The position numbers were made by a program, and so were the translations under genes. Positions 8,829 through 19,128 of a stretch of DNA of 64,000 nt are shown in pieces; the first letter of the stretch is position 1; every line of letters starts with the position of its first letter. The stretch is from Astragalus membranaceus (lineage: Eukaryota; Streptophyta; Magnoliopsida; Fabales; Fabaceae). Where the stretch lies: contig CM076849.1 in NCBI GenBank assembly GCA_039519185.1, forward strand, positions 34,839,109-34,903,108, given 5' to 3'. The notes under the pieces are model-generated. The model was not told the origin of the DNA. It did no database searches and saw nothing but the letters and a program-made list of their open reading frames with translations.

Positions 8829-10904
8829 ATGGGATCAAGAAGCGAGATTGTACTTAATTCAAGGTTCCCGGTTGTCAAGAAAATAGATGTAGAGGGTTTG
8901 AAAGAGTTTGTTTCCTTGATGGAGTCAGAAGAGAGGGACCTATTCCAGAAGGCTTATGGTAACCTCCTCAGATTGTTGCAACTAGATGTCCAAGAGGGTG
9001 CTATAATGGCCCTGAGTCGATTCTACGATCCGGACATTCGATGCTTTCTCTTCAAAGACTTTCAGTTATCACCAACTCTCGAGGAGTATGAGCAAATTCT
9101 GGGGTTCTCAAAGTCAGAGTTAGCGCCTTACCAATGTCAGAAACATCGGTATTCAGACCAGAGACTCTCTTTGTTGTTGCAAGTCAGTGTGAAAGAATTA
9201 GAGCTTCATAAGGAAAAGAAGAACCGTATCAAGGGTTTCCCGCTATGCTATTTCGAAGGTTTATTGAAGTTTTATGCCCAGAATAAGAAGTGGGGCCCTT
9301 TCAAGCAGCTGTTAGCCCTAACTATTTTTGGGATCGTCCTCTTCCCTCAGGTTGAGAAGTTCATTGATGAGACCGCTATTGGGCTTTTTCTAGCATTCAT
9401 AAGTAAGGAAAATCCGATTAACCCTGTGCCAGCAATCCTTGCAGATACCTATTATTCCTTCACTCATCACCGTGTGTTAGGAAAGAAGAAGGTTGCTTGC
9501 TCTTTCCATGTTCTCTACACCTGGTTCCTTAACCATGTTGTCACTCATAAGACGAAAGCCGCGGACTTAGTAGAATATGCCCTGTGTTGTGACGTAGAAG
9601 CCAGAAGTGCACAAGAATGGGTGCACACTTTAGAGAATCTCAGTGCTCTCAAAGTCTGTTGGTTCAATCATCCGTGTTGGAAAGATAGGCCTTCAATACT
9701 ATTCCGGTGCGGCAATTTCCAGAATGTACCCTTAATGGGAACCCAAGGCTGCATCAATTACAATCCTTCGCTCACCATCAGACAGCTTGGGTATCCTATG
9801 AAGAACGCCCCCACTGAAGACATGTTGGCCGCGATCTTTCTCGATAAAGAAGACCCAAAGAACCAAGGCTTGCTCCAGAAATTTTCAAAGGCTTGGGAAG
9901 GTGTAGTTTACAAGGATAAAGCGGAGATCATAAAGAAAACGGGTGATGTTACCTTCTACCAATGGCTTCACCAAAGAATTCAAAATGTTAGCCCGCCTCG
10001 TCAGAATTCATCGTCAGTTGAGAAAGAAGTCACAGAGCTTCATGTTCCAAGTCTCAAAGAACTAAGTGAGGTCAAATCTGCTTTGTCCAAGGTAGAAGAA
10101 GAAAAGAAAGCCTTACAAGATGAGTTGGGGAAAGTAATTTCTGAGAAGAGAAAGTTAGAAAACGAGAATGAACGCAAGGCCGAGGCCCTTAAAGAAAGCA
10201 GCAAGAAGCTTAAGAAAGAAGAGGAAAGTGGTCAAAAAATGAAGGAATATCTGAAAGGTTCCAAAGATGAGTTGAAAAGACTGAATGCCAAAGTGGGTGA
10301 GGCCGTGGTTAGAGCAAACGAATGGAGGAAGTCGTTCAAGAAGTCTGCGCAAAGTGAGAGAGCTACAAAGGAATCACTAGAGGAATTCAAGAGAAAGTCT
10401 CAGTCTGTGACGCGTGAGCTTGAAAGTCAAATAGAGTGCATCAGACAAGATAGAGATGCAATTGTGAACATCCTTAGAGAGTATCAGCAGGCTTTAAGGG
10501 TGGAGCAAGAAAATTCAGATGAGCTAAGGAGGAATCTGAGTCACATCAGTGATGCTTACCGACAGGTAAGAGAGGAGAGTCAGTACTGGGAATACCGTCT
10601 TCTCGAGCTAATGGGTAGGATTGAAAAGCAAGAGGTCATAGTTGAGATGAGGGCAGAAATTCAGCAGTGGAAGAACAAGTTCTCCAAATTGGCATGGTTG
10701 GCTAACCAGGCGATGAGGGATGTTCCCAAGAGGTTGAGAAAGGCAGAAGCTGAGATGCTGCCTTACAACACTCCGGTGCGAGTATATGAATTCGTGGAGT
10801 ACTGCAGATCTCTGACCGAGGAACTCATGGAAAGGGCAAGAGAAGCTGCTGCAGCTAGCAGAAAGGAGAAGAACCGAGAGAAGATGAAGGCAATAGATTT
10901 TTAG
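8829..10904 (+). CDS. Ogre-type ORF1 protein (691 aa), unit 1
   Basis: This is an uninterrupted 691-codon frame upstream of gag. An extra ORF1 before gag is a hallmark of Ogre elements; its function is unknown. The N-terminal ~380 residues (FVSLMESEERDLFQKAYGNL, IMALSRFYDPDIRCFLFKDF, LSPTLEEYEQILGF) resemble plant proteins I would place in the DUF7745 / plant-mobile-domain group. Residues ~410-650 are a long charged heptad-like coiled coil rich in K, E and L, ending in a basic tail. No zinc finger, signal peptide or membrane segment is seen. The ATG at 8829 follows a non-coding leader. The unit 2 copy at 25654 differs by one residue (V to M in the coiled coil), and both copies stay open despite lesions elsewhere. 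Confidence 0.85.
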   Translation: MGSRSEIVLNSRFPVVKKIDVEGLKEFVSLMESEERDLFQKAYGNLLRLLQLDVQEGAIMALSRFYDPDIRCFLFKDFQLSPTLEEYEQILGFSKSELAPYQCQKHRYSDQRLSLLLQVSVKELELHKEKKNRIKGFPLCYFEGLLKFYAQNKKWGPFKQLLALTIFGIVLFPQVEKFIDETAIGLFLAFISKENPINPVPAILADTYYSFTHHRVLGKKKVACSFHVLYTWFLNHVVTHKTKAADLVEYALCCDVEARSAQEWVHTLENLSALKVCWFNHPCWKDRPSILFRCGNFQNVPLMGTQGCINYNPSLTIRQLGYPMKNAPTEDMLAAIFLDKEDPKNQGLLQKFSKAWEGVVYKDKAEIIKKTGDVTFYQWLHQRIQNVSPPRQNSSSVEKEVTELHVPSLKELSEVKSALSKVEEEKKALQDELGKVISEKRKLENENERKAEALKESSKKLKKEEESGQKMKEYLKGSKDELKRLNAKVGEAVVRANEWRKSFKKSAQSERATKESLEEFKRKSQSVTRELESQIECIRQDRDAIVNILREYQQALRVEQENSDELRRNLSHISDAYRQVREESQYWEYRLLELMGRIEKQEVIVEMRAEIQQWKNKFSKLAWLANQAMRDVPKRLRKAEAEMLPYNTPVRVYEFVEYCRSLTEELMERAREAAAASRKEKNREKMKAIDF

Positions 10905-11312
10905 ATTTAAATTCTCTTTTTTAGAATGTTCACTAGGAGATTGTAATTTTTCTTAAGGGATGTTGTGTTTTTCTTTTCAAAGCGTTGTATTGCACATTTA
11001 AGGATATTGTATCTTGTTCTTAGAATGATGCTTGAATGAAGTATGTTTATCTCACTTGCTGATCCCAGCCGCGTTATGTCCTTGAAAATATTCGAACAAA
11101 CACCTACGACAAGAGCAAGTTGCACTGTGATTCCCGGCAATAAACAACAAATAACGTAAAAAAAATAAATAATAATAAGTAAAAATAAAAGATCATGTGC
11201 ATTGCATTCATTAATTTGCTCCTTTGCTTATAAAAATGTTTTCAACTCAAACAGAAGATAAGGCAAGCTGGTGCGACCACATCCGTATTGGACGCGTTCA
11301 AAGGCCAGAGGA
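10905..11312 (+). other. Spacer between ORF1 and gag, unit 1
   Basis: About 400 bp of AT-rich non-coding sequence. It contains TCATTAATTTGCTCC...CAAACAG shortly before gag, which could be a splice acceptor for making a gag mRNA without ORF1, but no matching donor is identified. Unit 2 has the same spacer at 27730-28137. Confidence 0.5.
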
Positions 11313-13514
11313 ATGGCAATTTTGAGTGACCCCGATCAACCTCAACCAGAGAATTAGAATCCTCCAGTTTCAGGCTCAGAGAATGAAAATGGAACAGGCC
11401 AAGGCCCCGAGGTACAGAATCAGAACCATTCAGCTCCTGGTAGCTCCAGTCAAGGTGATCCTGAGTTGAGAAATGAAATGAATGCCATGAAGGCACAGAT
11501 GAGCGAGATGATGAGACTCATGTTGTCCTTGAAGAATGGAAATGACTTCCAAGCTGCTCAGTGGCCTCCCTATGGCCTTCCTTTGGGTTATAGTCCTCCA
11601 AATCAAGGGGCTAACCTAGGAGCTGGTCCCGGGGCAATAGACGAGAATGTACGGCCAACGTCTGTCGGGTCAGAAGGAATGGCAGGTGAACCCCAAGTTC
11701 AGATCCCGCATTCAATTGTTATACCTCAGCCTACTCCTCAGAACCTCACTCCACAGCCAGCTGCCTTTCCACAGACTCAAGGTTTCGTATCCGGAAACTC
11801 CGTTTACCCTCAGGCTCAGCACTCAATGCCTCCACCTCCTTATGGTGTAATTCATTCCCCTCAAGTCTATTCCGCTGAGCACCAACAGACCAGAGAGAAG
11901 TTCCAGATGCTAGAAGAAAGACTAAGGATGATTGAAGGCTTTGGCTCCAGGGCTAGGGAGGCCAGAGACCTATGCCTTATTCCTGATGTGGTGTTGCCAC
12001 CAAAATTCAAGGTCCCCGATTTTGACAAGTACAGAGGTGCGACCTGCCCAAAGAGTCACTTAACGATGTATTGTAGGAAGATGTCTACATACTCCCGTGA
12101 TGACAAATTGCTAATCCATTGCTTCCAAGATAGCCTTGCTGGGGCATCCCTTAATTGGTATATGAAGTTAGAGCCATCCCAAGTCCGCTGCTGGAAAGAT
12201 TTAGCAGATGCATTCCTCAAGCAATATCAATACAATACAGACATGGCGCCGGACCGAACACAGCTGCAAAATATGAGCAAGAAGGAAAATGAATCATTCA
12301 AGGAGTACGCCCAGCGATGGAGGGCTTTGGCCGCACAAATCACACCTCCTCTTTTAGACAAAGAACTGGTTTCTATGTTCATGGAAACCTTGCCACCGCT
12401 ATATTATGATCGTCTGATCAGCAGTGCATCATCCAATTTTTCAGATGTGGTGATTGTCGAAGAGAGATTGGAGAACGGATTGAGAAGTGGAAAGATTGCA
12501 CAGGGGTCCACAAGTAGCACAAATTCCCAAAAGAAGCCATTCTCCGGCTTTCCCAGAAAGAAAGAGGGGGAAACCAATGCCATCACTATCAGCCCGCCAT
12601 ACCACCCACCCAACATCCCAGTCCCTGCTCCCACACAAACAGCCCATCCATTCCAAAACAACAACCAAAGCAACCACCAAAGGACCTATCAAAACAGAAC
12701 AACCTTTGACCGAATTCCCATGTCATATACAGACCTATTCAACTACCTCATCACCAATAAGCTCATCAACACAAGACCCATGAAACCTGTTCAACCACCT
12801 TACTTCAGAGGATACAACCCCAATAGTACCTGTGCTTTCCACGAAGGGGCAGTTGGGCATGTTGTGGAGGATTGCAAAGCCTTCAAGATAGTGGTGCAGG
12901 ACTTGATAGACAAAAAGGGCATAACTTTCAAGCAGGAGGATCCAAATATCACGACTAACCCGCTGCCTGGTCATGGAAAGCATGCCATTAATACAATCAT
13001 GGATATGAAAGAGCAGTCCCTAATCAGATCAGTGGAAGATATTCGGACCCCCCTAGAAATCATTCATGCAAAATTGTGCAAATGCGGGATTATTAGGAAG
13101 GGTTGTGATCAGAAAGGAGCTTGTGCTGATGTCAGCTGTGTAGGAGCATGTGAGGCATTCAAGGTGGTGTTACAGGAGCTGATGGACCGCCACATCATCC
13201 AGGTGGGTATACAGGGGAGAGAAGAGGATGTTCTGACCCTCCAATCAGAAGGGGGCAGAGATGTGCAGAGACCTATCGAGGTGCCATACAGTCGGAATTC
13301 GGCTGTGGCAAGACCAAAGACTGTTGTGATCCCAGTTCCAGCCCCTAGCAAGAAGAACACTGATGTCCCATGGAGCTACAGTGTGCCAATTCCAGCTCTG
13401 AGATCTCGAGCTGCTCTCGACGTCACCAATATTGCAGGAAGTAGTGAGGTAACTAGAAGTGGGCGTGTGTATATTCCCCAAGCTCAGGAAGAGGATCCTT
13501 CTAAGACAACATAA
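11313..13514 (+). pseudogene. gag: gag of element Y, unit 1 (nonsense at codon 15)
   Basis: The frame starts at ATG 11313, but TAG at 11355-11357 replaces the CAG of unit 2. A later in-frame ATG is at 11478. It holds a retrotransposon gag domain (FQDSLAGASLNWYMKLEPSQ...FLKQYQYNTDMAPDRTQL), a basic Pro/Gln-rich linker and a variant zinc knuckle CAFHEGAVGHVVEDC. The frame ends with TAA 13512-13514, and the protease follows in the same frame. Capsid-forming and RNA-binding roles come from family knowledge. Confidence 0.85.
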
Positions 13515-14783
13515 GAGAGAATCCGAAAAGGAAAGAATGTAGAGCCGGAGCCTGTGATAAATAGGAAGGTGTCAGACCCAGAGGTTGCTGAATTCTTGAA
13601 GATAATGCGACAGAGTGACTACAAAGTGGTGGATCAGCTACACCACACCCCAGCCAAAATTTCCATCATGTCCCTACTACTAAACTCAGAAGCCCACCGT
13701 GACGCCTTGGTTAAAGTGCTGAATGAGGCCCATGTCGCCCAAGATATTACTGTCAATCAATTGGATGGTATAGTTGGGAACATCGTTGCATCTAATTACA
13801 TTACTTTCACTGATGATGAGCTTACCCCAGAGGGGAAGGGGCACAATAAGGCGTTGCATATCTCAGTGAAGTGCGGTGAATATACACTCTCCAGGGTTCT
13901 CATTGACAATGGATCCTCATTGAATGTTATGCCCAGATCAACGATGAACAAGTTAGAGGTGGATTGTTCCTACATGAAACCCAGCTCAACCCTGGTCAGA
14001 GCCTTTGATGGGTCTAAGAAAGAAGTCATAGGGGAAATGGAGTTCCCGATGCAAATAGGGCCTGAAGTGTTCTGTGTGACTTTTCAAATTATGGATATTG
14101 AGTCCTCGTACAGCTGTCTCTTGGGGAGACCTTGGATCCACGCAGCAGGCGCTGTCCCTTCAACACTTCACCAAAAACTCAAGTTTATAGTCGACGATAA
14201 GCTTGTAGTTGCCTGTGGGGAGGAAGAGTTCACAATCAGGAAACCTGTCCCCTCTCATTATATTGAAGCTGCAGAGGAATCCCTCGAATCCGCCTTTCAA
14301 TCCCTAGAAATTGCGAACGCTATGTTCGTAAGTGAAGAGTCCCCAGTACCGGTACCCAAGTGGTCCAAGGCTGATATTATGGTAGCAGAAGTTATGCTGA
14401 AGAATGGCTATCGGATTGGGAAGGGGCTAGGAAAATCCGAGCAAGGAATTCTGTCACCTGTGCATCTGCGAGAATACAAGGACAGATGTGGGTTAGGTTA
14501 CTGGCCCACTCCAGCTGATAAGAAAAGAATGGCTGAGGAAAAGCGTGAGAAGAGATTGGCTAGGCTTCAGGGGAGAGAGCCCCGATTGATGATGGTCCCC
14601 ATGGATGGCCTCAAACGGAATTTCAGGAGTGCTGGCATGCTGAACCCTGATCAGATAGCGGTCATCGAGGAAGAGCTAGTTGAAAAAGGCGTGGACCGAG
14701 GCCTGGTTCGTCGCAGCGCTGCAGGAGAAGAAATTGGCAACTGGAAGATCGTTAATTTCCCTGTCGTTTTCATTTCAAAGTAA
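13515..14783 (+). CDS. pro: Aspartic protease plus G-patch of element Y, unit 1
   Basis: It follows the gag TAA in the same frame. The first ATG-like start is not decisive, and production may need read-through or reinitiation. Protease active-site block LIDNGSSLNVMP is near 13900-13935, and LLGRPWIH is near 14119-14142. Next comes a G-patch: MLKNGYRIGKGLGKSEQG then CGLGYWP (about 14394-14505), a glycine-rich nucleic-acid-binding motif also found behind some retroviral proteases. The genomic frame stops at TAA 14781-14783. That stop lies inside a predicted intron (14780-14978), and removing it continues the frame into RT. Confidence 0.85.
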   Translation, partial: ERIRKGKNVEPEPVINRKVSDPEVAEFLKIMRQSDYKVVDQLHHTPAKISIMSLLLNSEAHRDALVKVLNEAHVAQDITVNQLDGIVGNIVASNYITFTDDELTPEGKGHNKALHISVKCGEYTLSRVLIDNGSSLNVMPRSTMNKLEVDCSYMKPSSTLVRAFDGSKKEVIGEMEFPMQIGPEVFCVTFQIMDIESSYSCLLGRPWIHAAGAVPSTLHQKLKFIVDDKLVVACGEEEFTIRKPVPSHYIEAAEESLESAFQSLEIANAMFVSEESPVPVPKWSKADIMVAEVMLKNGYRIGKGLGKSEQGILSPVHLREYKDRCGLGYWPTPADKKRMAEEKREKRLARLQGREPRLMMVPMDGLKRNFRSAGMLNPDQIAVIEEELVEKGVDRGLVRRSAAGEEIGNWKIVNFPVVFISK

Positions 14784-14978
14784 TGACCTTTGTAATGCAA
14801 ATCCTTTGGCTCTGCCCAAGGCCTTAGGACCTTTTCATAAGGGCACGCATGTTTTTTATCATCTATCAATGAAATGTGGTTTTGAATTCTCAAATGAATA
14901 AAAATAGCCTTTTTTCGCGTCTTCATTTTGTGTCTCTATTTTTGCTTGTTCATTGCTTTTCTATTCCCGCAAATGCAG
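14780..14978 (+). other. Predicted pro-RT intron, unit 1 (199 bp)
   Basis: Donor AAA|GTAATG, acceptor CCCGCAAATGCAG|ATC. The interval is AT-rich with a pyrimidine-rich 3' part. Two bases of a codon precede the donor and one follows the acceptor; joining them removes the protease stop and keeps the RT frame open. Spliced introns between protease and RT are established for Ogre elements. Unit 2 has the identical layout at 31605-31803. Confidence 0.82.
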
Positions 14979-17199
14979 ATCTAAAATGAATACCTCTGAA
15001 AATAGTGATGTCAGCGGTTCATATGTTAATTTTGATTACCCCGTTAATCAAGCTGAGGAGGACGCTGAGGATGACTGGGAAACTCCACCGGAATTGATGA
15101 GAATGGTTGAGCAAGAAGAAAAGGTTATTCAGCCACATGGGGAAACTATTGAGATCATCAATTTAGGCACAGAGGGCGAAAAGAAAGAAGTCAAGCTTGG
15201 CACTTCAATGAAAAAGAGTGAGCATGAGAAATTGGTTCAACTCCTGCGTGACTACATTGATGTCTTTGCATGGTCGTATGAAGATATGCCCGGGTTAGAT
15301 ACTGATATAGTGGTGCACAAGCTGCCAGTCAAGCCTGAGTGCCCTCCGGTTAAACAGAAGTTAAGGAGGATGAAGCCCGAGATGTCTTTAAAGATCAGAG
15401 ACGAAGTGAAAAAACAGTTTGACGCTGGTTTCCTAGCCGTAGCCAAGTATCCACAGTGGGTTGCTAACATTGTGCCAGTGCCCAAAAAGGATGGAAAAGT
15501 TAGAATGTGTGTTGATTACAGAGACCTGAATCGTGCCAGTCCCAAAGACGATTTCCCCTTACCTCATATTGATCTCTTAGTAGACAGTACAGCACAGCAC
15601 TCCCTTTTCTCCTTCATGGATGGGTATTCGGGGTATAATCAGATTAAAATGGCTCCTGAGGATATGGAGAAGACTACTTTCACAACTCTCTGGGGCACGT
15701 TCTGCTATCAGGTCATGCCGTTTGGGTTGAAGAATGCCGGCGCTACTTACCAAAGAGCTATGGTCACGTTGTTCCACGATATGATGCACAAAGAGATCGA
15801 GGTGTACGTGGACGATATGATCGCAAAGTCCAGAACAGATGAAGAGCACGTTGTTAATTTGCGGAAGCTCTTTGAACGATTGAGAAAGTTCAAGCTCAGG
15901 TTAAATCCGGCTAAATGCACCTTTGGGGTGAGATCAGGAAAACTATTGGGGTTCATTGTCAGTCAGAAGGGGATAGAGGTTGACCCAGATAAAGTGTGTG
16001 CAATTCTCGAGATGCCTACTCCCAAGACCGAAAAAGAAATTCGGGGTTTTCTCGGAAGACTGAACTACATTTCCAGGTTTATCTTCCAGTTAACTGCCAC
16101 ATGCGAGCCGATTTTCAAATTGCTGTGCAAGAATCGAGAGACTAGGTGGAATGACGATTGCCAGGAAGCTTTCGAGAAGATTAAGAAATACCTGCAAGAT
16201 CCGCCTATTCTGATGCCTCCGGTGCATGGCAGACCTTTAATCCTGTATTTAACCGTGCTAGAAAATTCAATGGGTTGTGTGTTAGGACAACATGACGAAA
16301 CTGGCAAGAAAGAGCACGCAATTTATTATCTGAGCAAGAAGTTCACCGACTGTGAGACAAGGTATTCGTTACTAGAAAAGACTTGTTGCACCTTGGCTTG
16401 GGCTGCTCACCGCTTGAGGCAATACATGTTAAGTCACACCACCTGGTTGGTGTCAAAGATGGATCCCATCAAGTATATCTTCGAGAAGCCTGCGCTTACT
16501 GGAAGAATTGCGAGGTGGCAGATGCAGTTGTCAGAATATGATCTTCTTTATGTCACTCAAAAGGCCATCAAAGGTAGTGCGCTAGCCGAATACCTGGCAC
16601 ATCAGCCTATTGAAGATTACCAGTCGATGCAGTGTGATTTCCCAGATGAGGACATTCTGGCTTTATTTGAAGAAGGAAAGTCCCCAGAGAATGAAAGGTG
16701 GAGAGTAGTGTTCGACGGTGCTTCCAACAGCTATGGGCACGGAGCTGGGGCAGTGCTGGTGTCCCCGGACAATCGCTTCATACCATTCACTACTAGATTG
16801 AGCTTCTATGTCACAAATAATATTGCGGAGTACGAGGCATGTATTCTGGGTATTCAGGCAGCTCTGGACTGGAAAGTTAAAAGATTAGATGTGTATGGAA
16901 ACTCGGCCCTAGTTATCCATCAGGTAAACGGAGATTGGGAAGCCAGAGATCCTGAGTTGATACTGTACAGAGACTACATCCGAGAACTGGTTGAGTCCTT
17001 CGAAGAAATCACGTTTCAACATCTCCCTCGTAGAGAGAACCAGTTGGCTGATGCACTGGCCACTTTAGCTTCAATGTTTAATATCAATTGTGATAAGAAC
17101 TTGACCCAGATCAGAATCCAGCATCGAGGTTTGCCGGCACACTCCTACGGGCTGGCTACTATTGGCTGCAGATGGAGGCAGACTGCTACAGTTTCGTAA
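14979..17199 (+). pseudogene. pol: RT, RNase H and archaeal-type RNase H of Y, unit 1; 3' truncated
   Basis: RT: FMDGYSGYNQIKM, then YVDD at 15805-15816. Gypsy RNase H: PLILYLTVLENSMG...AIYYLSKKFTDCETRY. A second, archaeal-type RNase H is near 16705-17075 (VFDGASN, NNIAEYEACILG, ENQLADALATLA); this dual arrangement is typical of the Tat lineage. Unit 1 has AAC at 16900-16902 (YGNSALV) where unit 2 and O have Asp, so the third acidic catalytic residue is lost. After 17148 a 292-bp deletion removes the region leading to the integrase zinc finger, and the frame ends at 17199. Confidence 0.88.
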
Positions 17200-18143
17200 G
17201 AAAGTGCCACAAATGCCAGATTTATGCCGATCACATACACGTACCACCGGCTTCGTTAAATGTCATGACTGCACCCTGGCCATTCTCAATGTGGGGCATG
17301 GATGTCATTGGTCCCATAGAGCCCAAAGCGTCAAACGGGCACCGCTTCATCCTAGTTGCAATTGATTACTTCACCAAATGGGTTGAAGCTGCTTCATATT
17401 CCAGCATAACCAGTTCTGTGGTTGCCAAGTTTGTAAAGAAGGACCTGGTGTGTCGCTACGGTCTCCCGGATAAAATCATCACGGATAATGGTAGCAATCT
17501 GAATAGTAAAATGATGAAAGAATTGTGCACAGAGTTTAAAATCAAGCATCATAACTCCTCTCCATACCGTCCTAAGATGAACGGGGCAGTTGAAGCAGCC
17601 AATAAGAATATTAAGAGGATTGTGCAAAAGATGGTAGTAACCTATAAAGATTGGCACGAGATGCTTCCTTTTGCTCTGCACGGGTATCGTACCTCAGTGC
17701 GTACCTCAACCGGGGCAACTCCCTTCTCTTTGGTGTATGGGTCGGAAGCAGTCCTCCCTATTGAAGTCGAGATACCCTCCCTACGGGTGCTAATGGAAAC
17801 CAAATTAGAAGAAGCAGAATGGGTTCAGGCTCGTCTAGATCAGTTGAATCTCATTGAAGAAAAGAGAATAGTCGCTCTGTGCCATGGGCAGTTGTACCAG
17901 CAAAGAATGAGAAAGGCTTTTGAGAAGAACGTTCGTCCTCGACAGTTTCAGGAGGGAGACCTAGTGCTCAAGAAAATCCTGCCTATCCAAAAAGATTCCC
18001 GGGGAAAATGGACCCCTAATTATGAAGGACCTTATGTGGTGAAGAAAGTATTCTCTGGAGGGGCATTAATCCTCACAAAAATGGATGGTGAAGACCTCCC
18101 ACTCCCAGTGAATTCAGATGCAGTCAAGAAGTACTATGCCTAA
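17149..18143 (+). pseudogene. int: Integrase of Y, unit 1; N-terminally deleted and out of frame with RT
   Basis: Reading resumes in another frame after the deletion. It retains the Cys pair of the HHCC zinc finger (CHKCQIYAD), the catalytic core (MDVIGPIEP, AIDYFTKWVEAA, ITDNGSNLN, MNGAVEAANKNIKRI; D, D, E present) and the C-terminal GPY-type module (WTPNYEGPYVVKKVF). It stops at TAA 18141-18143. The His pair of the zinc finger is lost. The C-terminus is complete here, whereas unit 2 is frameshifted there. Confidence 0.87.
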
Positions 18144-19128
18144 AAGAAATATATAGAAAAAAGAGAAAGATGATCCAAGCAAGAATTAGCTCGCTAGGTT
18201 GAAAACCCGAAAGGGCGGCCTAGGCAAAATTGAGCGACCCGGTGGATTGAAAACCCAAAAGGGCGATCCAGGCAAAAATTAGGGTCAGAAAAGTTGGACA
18301 TAAAAAGAAAAGGGGCAAGTAGTACTTCCAAAAGCTTGGATAAAAGGGTGATCAAGGCTATAAGTATGAGCGGTTGGCATCGAACGCTCCAGAGACAAAG
18401 AATATTCATAAGATCTGCTGCGTCCGTTCTCCTTTTTCTTTTTCTTAGCTTCAGGAAAATTTACAATGTACCCTTTTCAGTCAGCGTGACATTCTGCGCG
18501 TCTGACTTCTGTATGAATAAAAGTCCAAATTTTTCACTCCATTAGTTCGCTGTCTTATCATTGCTTTCCTTTCATTTCTGATTTTAAACTACGTTTTATG
18601 GTAGATGATAAATAAATCATGGAAATGCGCATAAGTCATAGCATTAAGATCATTGCGAAATTTTTGAAAATGACAACAAAAAGAGACGATCTTTCAGTCA
18701 AGTAAGCTCACAAAAATCAAATAAGAAATGCTGATTGCATTAAAACAAGAGGACGAAGCTCGACTCCCGAATAATTATCATAAATAATCATGGCGTCTCA
18801 TGATGCAAGTCCCGCGAGTGGATCGGACCAGCAAAGGAAAAGCCAAAAGAGCAAAAGAGCACAAAAAGAAAATATATGCAAAAAAAGGGGAGAAAAGAAA
18901 AGGTTGAAAAAGCAAAAGAGCAATAAACAAATAAAGTCATGCATTACATTCACCAAGCATAAAATCATGCACTCATCAGACATAGAAAATAATAAAAATA
19001 AAGTAAAGAAAAGAGAAATTCAGGCATTTACATTACATTCATCATAAGAAAAGAAAACAGTAATCATGGCATTTGCATTGCATGCATTTGTTCGTTTTCA
19101 GCAGCAGGTACAAAGAGGGGATGAGCAC
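18144..19128 (+). other. 3' noncoding region of Y, unit 1 (truncated at tandem joint)
   Basis: No gene. It contains the hairpin pair (18195-18270), a block CAGTCAGCGTGACATTCTGCGC shared with O, and A-rich stretches. The element's own end, polypurine tract and 3' LTR are missing: at 19128/19129 the sequence passes into CACTA interior. The same truncation occurs in unit 2. Confidence 0.75.
18195..18270 (+). other. Tandem RNA hairpin pair after integrase, unit 1
   Basis: Hairpin a (18195-18222): outer stem TAGGTT/GGCCTA, bulge GAAAA/C, inner stem CCC/GGG, loop GAAA. Hairpin b (18243-18270): outer stem TGGATT/GATCCA, the same bulge, inner stem CCC/GGG, loop AAAA. Each is followed by AGGCAAAA. 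Unit 2 has them at 35308-35383. O has them at 43020-43097 with stems TGGGTT/GGCCTA, and TGGATT/AGTCCA around CTC/GAG. Pairing persists across sequence changes. Confidence 0.6.

Larger units (their letters stand above)
2297..19128 (+). repeat. Tandem unit 1 (~16.8 kb)
   Basis: The segment 2297-19128 recurs as 19129-36242 and, in part, as 36243-41784. Offsets are constant over long stretches (16825 bp between units 1 and 2 across the RT fragment, LTR and ORF1). Each unit is part of the CACTA, O's RT fragment, Y's LTR, leader, ORF1, gag, protease, RT, integrase and part of the 3' noncoding region. The joint between units lies between Y 3' noncoding sequence (ending GGATGAGCAC) and the CACTA interior (starting TTTCAGTCCC). 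Confidence 0.93.

Noticed and set aside
15252..16307. Minus-strand open frames opposite RT (and the same in unit 2)
   Set aside because: Shadow frames of the conserved RT/RNase H coding strand.
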